DNA of 64,000 nt from Microcyclospora pomicola (lineage: Eukaryota; Ascomycota; Dothideomycetes; Capnodiales). Shown here piece after piece: positions 55,718-64,000 of the stretch (its first letter is position 1; the number at the start of each line of letters is the position of its first letter). A program made the translations under genes and the position numbers. The notes below the pieces were generated by a model. It was not told the origin of the DNA. It ran no database searches and saw only the letters and a list, made by a program, of their open reading frames with translations. The DNA lies in NCBI GenBank assembly GCA_002786065.1, contig NHNY01000001.1, positions 2,170,001-2,234,000 on the forward strand. The letters run 5' to 3'.

Positions 55718-58700
55718 ATGCCTGATTCCAAGAAGGCGAACGTTAACGGGCTCATCAAACGACGTCCGACCCATCCTCATGCTCATATCGTGAAGGGACG
55801 AATACTTATCATTCGGTTGGCCCCCAAGGCTTTACGTGGCGTTCTTACCGACGACGACTCTGAGCAACGCAAAGCCATTGACATTCAAGAGGATCAACTA
55901 CATGATGACGATGACGATGCTGGTGTCGGTCCGAGTGCTAAAGGTACTTATGGTAAAGCTTACACTCTGCTTCATCCAGAAATCCAATGGGTGCATCGAG
56001 GTCAAGGTCGCTACCTTCCCGCATTAGACCTCAAAAAGGATATGCTGCCGCCAACAGCAAATCGTAACTCAAGGTAAGTTTGCATGCCCCCGGGGGTTAC
56101 GACGCAGTGTTATGTACAGCATCAACCGACGTGACTTCTCTACTGGAACTTCGTTTCCTACTTACATCCCACATCGTCCTGAAGCGACAGTCGCTGAGAG
56201 TATCGAAATTAACGTACGATATAGATACTCCCGAACCTCATTCGATGAAGCTACAAGCTTGACACCAGAGGATGTGAAGCAAACTCCGGACTCAGTACCA
56301 CCGGAGCGGCCTGCTGCGTTACTCCGTGAGGAATCTTCGTCGTTCGCCACAACTGCGTCAGGTCGACGTCGACGGAAAACCACAGAGGAAGCCTTGACCG
56401 ACTCCCTCACACCGTTGACACCTTCGTATGGCTTGCGAAAACGTCGTTCGGAGCCTGAAATGCCCACGCTACCGGAACTGCGTTCTTCAAGGCTCGCACG
56501 CCGCACTAGACCAGCAGGCAATGGCCGCCGAATCCAGCGTACCACAAGTTATAACGATTCTTACGATGATGAGTCTGATCAACATCAAAGTGACAGTCCC
56601 GCTGTTTCTGAGGTTCGCGAGAGTGCATCAAGTGATGAGACCTACCGGAGAGAAACTATTGACGCACTGCCAGAAAAGGACCGCAAGGATTACTACCACG
56701 CAGGAAACGGATGGTACAAAAAGGGCATTAACCCGCGCGATCGTAATGCCAAATCGAAGGCCCGAGAGGTCACCGACAATGTGATTGAAGTCGCTGATGG
56801 GGTCTTCACATTCGATCGCAGTAAGACAGTACATCAAACGCAGCTTGACAAATTTCCTGGAGAAGAATTTCATCATTGTGGTAACGGATGGTACAAAGCA
56901 GGCCCGTCAAGTTATCGTTCGAGCATCCATGTTCCAAAAGCGGACGATGAAGACAGCAACAGCATAGATGTCAAAAGCACAACGCCCTCTCGGAATGTTG
57001 ATGTCGACATACTAGCTGAGCCTTCTGCAAACTGGGAAACGGCCCGCAAGAATGCGTGGTCATCAAGACAGCCAGAGACAGCTCGATCGAGTGCCGGGAG
57101 TCGACCAAATCGAAGTCAGAGTCGTACAGGGACATCCACAAGCGAAGTTGATCGCAATTCCGAAGAAAGCAAGCAGACCTTCGACAAAGCATATGTAGAT
57201 ATGCATCCAGATGAAGACTTCCATCATACTGGGAACGGACGGTACAAGCGTGGGCCGAGGGCCGATAGTAAGCCTAAGGTACGGAAGCAGAGCCTTCCAC
57301 CGGATTTCAGGTCATTATACACCAAGGAGTATGTGACCGCGCACCCACAATACCTGTTCCACCATCGAGGTCAAGGGAAATACAAGCTTGGTGAGCGAGA
57401 CACCGATCAAGTTGAACCCAGACGGTCACGAGCTGTCGGCATTGAGGACGAGACTGAAGGCGGCGAGGACGCTGAAGAAGACGAAGATGTAGACGAAGAC
57501 GAGGACGAGCATGTGGAGGAGGGCGAAGAAGAAGCTGTGGAAAGCGGAAACGAATATGACGACAGGGATGTACAGGAGGATGACGCTGGTACAGTGGATG
57601 AGATTCGAGCGTCAGAAGCCGAACCACTTGTGGACACGGCATACGTCGATGCGCATCCGCTGGAGACGTTCCACCATCGTGGTCAGGGCCGGTGGGCTCG
57701 GGGTTTACCACCTGTCGGGTCATCGAGAAAAATGGCTGTGCGCGGCCCTGGGGCAGCTGATCGATCAACTCAGGAGGACTCAAGATCATCCACACGATCC
57801 CTGTCCCAAAGCGCTCAGCTCGGACCACCTCCACCATCACGATCCACGCTCCTGGTCAAGGCGGAAGGCCCCGAGAAATGGCCAGAGCTCACGTGGCATT
57901 ACAGAGGGGGAGGAAAATGGAGTCAGCTCAGCAAGGAGGAATGGGATGCGCAAACCAGGATCCCTGCAACTATTTTCAAAAGCTCGCCCAATCGTAGAGC
58001 ACGCAAAGGAAAGCCTTTAGTACGCGTTTCAGAGGGTGCCGCTGCACAGCTCGATCGCGAGACCATAGCTGCAACGGTAGAGCATGTGCCCGAAGAGGAT
58101 GAAGCTGGTTTCTTCTCGCGGAGTACTGCTGGAAATTACTATGACGAGGAAGTTCGTCCTACCAAACCGAGAGGTCGTGCTAAGGGCAGACGGCTTGTGG
58201 AGTCCAACTCGGATGCGTCGAAGCCTCCCTCGAAGTCTGATAACACCGCCAACAAGCTTCCCATGCTTACCGCGGAAGAAGATTGTCTACTTGAAGCCGA
58301 CCTACCAGACTTGTATCGCGAGGAGTACTCTGCGTCACCAGAGACAGAAATGGACGAGGCAGAGCATATTTATCGACGACAATTCAAACCAATGGATGTA
58401 GATGCCATCATATCTGCACTTGAGAAGCACGACCCTACTACGCGTACGACGGAAAGTCTGAAGGCTCTTGCGACCAATGCGCAACTCGCTATGCAGTCGA
58501 TGCAAGACGAGTTTTTGGAGCTGGAAAGATTGACCGCTCCGCACGCGAAAATCCCACGAAAGCCTGCTCAAGGTGGTCGGAAGCCGATAGATCATATTAC
58601 CTACGAGGATCGCAAGGAAGCTGATCTCTACGACTACGCCTTTGATCCACGCAAAGTCGGTCACCAAGATCCTACCGCTCAACGTATCGTGCGCGACGAG

Positions 58701-59246
58701 CAAGGTCGACAGCTACGCAAGAATCGTCGCACCGACCTCAACGGCAGCATTCCCGGCTGGAAGCTCGACGGTGAAGGCGATCTTGCCCCGAAGCGTGCAT
58801 CACGACAACCACAGCGCTTCGACGGCACAGCAGCGCAAGCACAACCACGCAAAAGAGCTCGCGTGGGTGCGTCGCAGTCCCGGGCGGAAAGCGTCAGCGG
58901 CAGCATGACACCCGACCGTGCGACGACGCCCATGCAGCTCTCGCAGACTTCCAACAGTAATCAGGCGGCATCTGGAGGTCGCTGGGCCGGCCACGTGCCG
59001 AAACGTATCCGCGAGCTGCGCGGTGACAGCGTAGGATCAACGCGTAGCGAGGGTGGCTCCGAGGCGAAAATCCGCAAAGGTCGCCCGCCCGGCAGCAAAA
59101 ACCTGCACGCGCGCAAGGACAAGGGCGTGAAGAAAGGACCGCGGAAACCCAAGGCCAGCCCTGAGCAGATGCCGAATCTATTGGATCAGATTTGGGGGCC
59201 AGGGTTTCACGATGCGTTTATGGGGCGTGGAGGGTGGATGCCGTGA
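55718..59246 (+). CDS. uncharacterised repeat protein with seven HHxGxG motifs and AT-hook-like tail
   Basis: Two exons, 55718-56073 and 56120-59246, joined in frame across a 46-bp intron (GTAAGT donor, TACAG acceptor); 1160 residues from ATG 55718 (GACCATGCC context). Upstream in-frame ATGs exist. Seven copies of a motif near [FWY]-[HYV]-H/Y-x-G-x-G-x-[YW] are seen, around residues 94, 310, 369, 486, 532, 636 and 711, four of them preceded by Y-x-x-x-HP (for example YVDMHPDEDFHHTGNGRYKRG in pieces). A strong acidic tract (about 566-600) lies between copies. The C terminus is basic with an AT-hook-like RKGRPPGSKN (about 1104) and ends IWGPGFHDAFMGRGGWMP. I do not recognise the family. A nuclear, chromatin-linked role is inferred from the acidic tract and AT-hook alone. 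Confidence 0.8.
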
Positions 59247-61376
59247 GGGGGTGAAGAACGAAGATCGTAGACAAGGTTGAGCAATGTATGTAGATGTGAG
59301 GGTGTAAGTGATTGTTCAGCGATTTCACTCGTCGGGAGACTGGGTCTCAGTATCCGTCTGCGTCACATATGTAATGGTACCTACCATGGCATCACAGTAC
59401 TGCATACTCTCGATAACGGCGCGTATCAACGCAGAGATAGACCATTTCATCACAGATATCACCAGCAATGGGCCACAAGTTGTCGAGGTATCATAGCTCG
59501 CTTCAAAATGCACGATATGACCCTCCAGGCTTCATCCGGCTTGAGATCCTTTCGCATCGGCATTTGCGGATGTGTTGATGTGCAGCAGCTGCAAACATGA
59601 TCCACCGGATGATCGTCGACTGCCCGATCGCCAGAGCTGCGGCTACATGACGACTCACACCACCAACCGACGCCCGATGAGGACCCGTCTCGCTTCGCAC
59701 GGTACATGATGTCGTCCCCTACGTATCGGCGATGTCATACCCCTAGGTTCCATCTCTGCTGCTCCTCCGAGCACTCCGGCCGATTCGGGCTTTCGCGTTC
59801 ACGACTACTACCGGAGTCACAGCCAGATAGATATGACATGTGCATTGCAGCGTTTCATTATTATTGTCTACGTTGTCGTCACATACCTTATGCAGTCACT
59901 GAGTCAGATACTGTACACTTCACGTGAGTTGACGATGATGGCGTGTGGACGTGGTACGTGGGTCCACCCCCCGTCTCGCTTGATGACGCAGATGCGCGGT
60001 TGGCAGAGGTTTTCCGGGGGTCCGGATGCGAGAACTTATCTCAGAACTTCATGCGGGCGGCTCTAAGTCGTCATGGTGGAGGTTCATTACATGGCATCAT
60101 TATGTGGATACAGGTTTGGCTTGGATGGTGAGTGTAAGTGCTTCAGGAGGGGTTAATCTTCGGAGCAGCAAAGAGTACTTGGTAAGAGATGTTGGAATAA
60201 TCGAGGAGGTGACGTCGTTTAATCAGGGAAGAACATTACAGGGCTAGCAATAATCGTGATTGCGTCTTGTATTTTGAGATGGAATGTGTGACAAGGAAGA
60301 GTCTGATTTGTAGCCGCTGCAATAATATTCGGCAACATGTGAATATTCTGGCCGGGGCTTTTATGCAGCAAGACGGCTGCCGGCACATGGTTGGCGACTG
60401 GATGTCGCCGGGACCGTTCATTTCTGGTCTCGAGCATTTTATACCGGCGGCGTCTGGACGGGATGAGTCCCAGTATGGATCAGGAGGGCGGTTGGCCAGA
60501 CTCGTGGCGTCTGCGTAATTCTTCCATCTTTCGTGAATTTCTCCTACAAAGCTGTTTGCAACGGTATTACCACCATAACTTGCACTCGACCATCTCGATC
60601 TGCTCGATCCCTCCTCTCACACGGTCACTTCAGCATCGTCACGAATACAAGACTGAACGCTCATTGACGACTCGTCTCCCAAAGACTAGACCTGTCCGCA
60701 GGCATCTGCTACGATACAATATCTTGCCCCCTGGAGATACTGGCTGAGACCGGAAGACCCCTGATCAGAGACGAAGCGTCCCAGGCGTAACGGGAGGAAT
60801 GTTCAACATCGATGTGAGTGGCCACGGTGCTGTCGTTCTTCTCTTCGTCAATGATAAGGATTGGAAATCACCATGATCGTCCGCTGGATTTCGCGGTGAA
60901 GTCGACGTGCAGTCCATGTCAGCAAGGCCAGCAATGACGTCGTGGCTTGGCGGCATCAGCAACGTCACCCACGTCTCGTTGCGAGCACATGAATCTGACG
61001 CCAGCTCGCGCTCGCCTTGCTTGTGACGAGATGAGCATTTCTCCACGATCTACACTCCATCACCACCTCTGTGCCATCATACCTCGTCCACCACCACTAC
61101 CACTTCTTCCTCCGCCTCCTGCTCCCTTCGATCTTTTCCTCTGCTTCATCACTCCTGTCCTCAACATTGCCCCTCACCAAGCAACAAACAACAATCTTCC
61201 GCGGTCATCGTCGTCATAGGCGTTGACAACTCGCTTTACCTTTTGTCCCCGTCCTGCCACGGCCCCTCCAATCTTCGTCAGCACCACCACCGCTACCACG
61301 ACTGCCATATGTCGATCTGAGGAGCCCACTGCCTCTTTCTACCAACAGCTCGCTCGTTCGATAGCCCCATCTGACC
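59247..61376. other. 2.1-kb intergenic region before the kinase gene
   Basis: No supported gene; all frames are under about 120 codons and resemble nothing. The last 330 bp (about 61045-61376) are pyrimidine- and CCA-rich and probably form the kinase leader. Confidence 0.4.
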
Positions 61377-63627
61377 ATGTCGACTATACAGAACCTCAAG
61401 AACTTCATCCGCCATGGCAAACAGGCTCGTGATGGCCGCTCCCCACAAGACCAAGCGACCACTCATGTCTCGCCGGTACACGCTCAGCAGCAGCGTGGAG
61501 CTGCACACGTCGGTGTGAGCGAACCCAATGTCTACGACCACAAACCACTACAGGGCAGCGCAAACGCCCATGCGGGGTACTCTGCTGCAGCCGTCGACAA
61601 CCGGAACAACGCCGCCAAGGCTGGTCATGCTGCTGCCGATGCGGCCGACGCACAGCGAAAGCGAGATCAGAAAGCAAAGGACTACGACCCTTCGGTGCTC
61701 GAACGGATAGTAGCCGAAGAGCGGGAGAGCAAGGGCAAGCTGCCCAAATACCCAGGCCTTGAACGATGGACGCTCCTCGAAAAGATGGGCGACGGCGCTT
61801 TCAGCAATGTCTATCGTGCCAAGGACAACACCGGCCAGTACCCAGAAGTCGCGATCAAAGTCGTGCGTAAGTTCGAGATGAACTCCACCCAGGTATGCAT
61901 CATTTCCGTTTTGTGCGATCTCTACTCTTCCTGCCGCCGTCCCTCTCCACACTCGCCTTTCCCTACCCCCCACAGCTTTATAAACTTTTACCAATGATCG
62001 TTCACCAACAATATGTCCTGATAGGGCGTGCTTCATCCGGATTACGAAAAAAAGGTGCCGAAAGGCGTGGAGGTGCGCAATACTCTTATCTTTCCCCTCG
62101 CCATCGCCTTTTCTGTCTACACTCAGCTTTTTACGACGAGCTTTGACTGACGGCGTTTTGTATAGCGCGCAAACATTTTGAAAGAAGTTCAAATCATGCG
62201 ACAGCTCGACCATCCCAACATCGTCAGCCTCGTCGAATTTTCCGAGTCCCGACAATACTACTACATCATCCTTGAGCTCTGCCCAGGTGGTGAGCTATTC
62301 CACCAGATTGTACGCCTGACGTACTTCAGTGAGGACCTCTCACGACACGTCATTCTCCAAGTGGCGAAAGCACTAGAATACTTGCATGAGGAGGCCGGTG
62401 TGGTACATCGGTAAGCATAGTGGTGCCAACATCCATTCTTCGCATAGCTGACCGCTCTGTAAAAGTGATATCAAGCCGGAGAATTTGTTGTTCTATCCGA
62501 CACCATTCATCCCGACCAGAAATCCCAAGCCGAGAGGTCCTGAGGACGAAGACAAGGCAGATGAGGGTGAATTTGTCCCCGGCGTAGGAGCCGGCGGCAT
62601 CGGTGTCATCAAGATTGCCGACTTTGGCCTCTCCAAAATCATCTGGGACAGCCAGACTATGACGCCTTGCGGAACGGTCGGTTACACGGCACCCGAAATT
62701 GTCAAGGACGAACGCTACTCGAAGAGTGTCGACATGTGGGCATTGGGTTGTGTGCTTTACACACTGCTGTGTGGCTTCCCCCCGTTCTACGATGAGAGCA
62801 TTCAAGTCTTGACGGAGAAGGTGGCTAGAGGCCAGTACACGTTCCTGTCGCCATGGTGGGACGATATCTCAAAGTCAGCACAAGATCTTGTATCTCATCT
62901 CTTGACTGTTGACCCAGACCGACGGTACGACATCAAGCAGTTCCTGGACCACCCTTGGATCAGAGAGTCCAATGAGGAGACCACGGCCGCTGCGGATGCA
63001 CCACCTCTTGCAACCCCTCTGTACACTCGTCAAGGCCCACCCTCCCTCGAGAAAGGTGGCTCACCACTCAAGCCTGATTTCGCATACCTCGATGAGACTC
63101 CTGGAGCCAACCGCCGTTCTGATTTCAGATCACCAGGTGTGGTCAACCTTCGCGAAGTCTTCGACGTCGGATACTCCGTACATCGGCAGGAGGAAGAGAC
63201 CAAACGTCGCAAGAATTTCAAGCAAGGTTACCGTGGGACTAATGCTATGGGCGATATGTTGAACACCCTCGACGAGGACTATGACGACGAATTCGAAGGA
63301 CAAAGTGTGCCGTACGATTCGAGCAGTCAGAACCCACCAGCCAAGGTTCCTAAGGCTGGAGGTGTGCCAGATGTCAGTGGTATGGAGCAGAAGATGCGCA
63401 ACACCACTCTGTCAGCTGCTGCGCAGGCTCGTCAGCAGGCCGCTCCAGCAAAGGCACCTGCGGCGAAAGGCTATGGCCAGCATTCGCCTGAGGTCGCTGC
63501 CGCAGCGAAGAGGCAGGTTAAGAAGCAAGCCGGACCCTTCGAACTCAGCCTTGACAACGCCACTTTGCTTGGTCGTCGTGGCAAGAAGACTGAACCTAGT
63601 GGATTGAGACACGAACAGGCTGTCTGA
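61377..63627 (+). CDS. Rck2/Srk1-like CaMK-family protein kinase
   Basis: Four exons: 61377-61892, 62025-62072, 62166-62410 and 62466-63627; introns of 132, 93 and 55 bp. Exon 2 is only 48 nt but supplies GVLHPDYEKKVPKGVE, a block known from this family. The product is 656 residues. Kinase landmarks: MGDGAFSNVYRA (P-loop), VAIKVV, VVHRDIKPEN (catalytic loop), a long acidic insertion, then IADFGLS, GTVGYTAPE and the WIRES end of the domain. The insertion between the catalytic loop and DFG is typical of Srk1/Rck2 kinases, which act downstream of the stress MAP kinase Hog1/Sty1. The tail has FELSLDNATLLGRRGKK. Activation by a Hog1-type kinase is inferred from the family. Confidence 0.92.
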
Positions 63628-64000
63628 GAGTCTACGTGCTCTTCGACCTTACTGTTATCAAGCATGACGCATATCATCGTCGCTCTGCTCTATTTCCAGC
63701 TGTCATCGGATTCAGAAAAGTTCTCGAGATAGAAGTCTCTCTACACTCCTATATGCATGGCACTGCTGTTGGTGCGAAAGAATAAGGAGATCGATCACTT
63801 TCTCTCCCTGCACCACGCTACCAACTTGGCATTTGCGACCGGCGTCTGTCTTTCCCTCCTCACTCTCCTACCTTTCGCCAGGACTTCTTGCACCGAAGTT
63901 CACTGGCGAGTCCGCCCGAAGTCCCTCACCATCTGTACTGATCCTTTGGATTGGCGGGAATCCACTATGTGTCGAGCGTTGGGCGACGACATGCGATACG
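63628..64000. other. 3' flank of kinase gene, right edge
   Basis: Probably the kinase 3' untranslated region and the beginning of the next intergenic space. No gene is supported. Confidence 0.4.

Overview
The window is nuclear DNA from a filamentous ascomycete (Pezizomycotina; Dothideomycetes is my best guess, not proven). Reasons: genes with few, short introns (46 to 132 bp, GT...AG, CTAAC-type branch points just before the acceptor); recognisable fungal families (Spa2, Nbp2, Mtc1, Slx4, Pex2, Rck2/Srk1 kinase, Fcy-type permease, DUF3605); and one transposon with the CpA-to-TpA decay of repeat-induced point mutation (RIP). Nothing bacterial, plasmid-like or organellar was seen.

Layout. (1) 0.5-13.7 kb is gene-rich: NBP2-like SH3 protein (-), DUF3253 protein (+), DUF3605 GlcNAc-induced-type protein (-), Spa2 polarity protein (+), Nudix hydrolase (+) and a purine-cytosine permease (+, two introns). 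(2) 13.7-28.3 kb has no intact recognisable gene. It is not AT-rich. It holds small decayed pieces: a DEAH-box helicase fragment (24.1-24.5 kb), a broken MFS drug-efflux-type transporter (27.1-27.7 kb), a diverged repeat of about 250-bp period (16.3-17.4 kb) and a GGT/GTT microsatellite. (3) 28.3-29.8 kb is proline dehydrogenase (-). (4) 29.8-34.8 kb is non-genic except for a possible spliced transcript with a TATA box and a 25-bp minisatellite near 31.3-32.2 kb. (5) 34.8-45.5 kb is gene-rich again: a full ABCC transporter (-), a divergent 6-phosphogluconate-dehydrogenase-like gene (+, one intron), PEX2 (-) and MTC1 (+). (6) 45.8-50.5 kb is a 4.63-kb DNA transposon with terminal inverted repeats and a 5-bp target duplication, heavily decayed and inserted between MTC1 and SLX4. 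(7) 50.7-63.6 kb: SLX4 (+), RPC6 of RNA polymerase III (-), a large uncharacterised repeat protein with an AT-hook-like motif (+, one intron) and an Rck2/Srk1-like kinase (+, three introns).

The genes are a mixed housekeeping set, not a pathway cluster: nitrogen use (proline dehydrogenase, purine/cytosine uptake), polarity and stress signalling (Spa2, Nbp2, Rck2-like kinase), peroxisome import (Pex2), telomere and DNA maintenance (Mtc1, Slx4) and Pol III transcription (Rpc6). No secondary-metabolite cluster is visible. The item least explained by known families is the protein at 55.7-59.2 kb, which carries seven copies of an aromatic-H-H-x-G-x-G-x-aromatic motif beside an acidic tract and an AT-hook-like tail.
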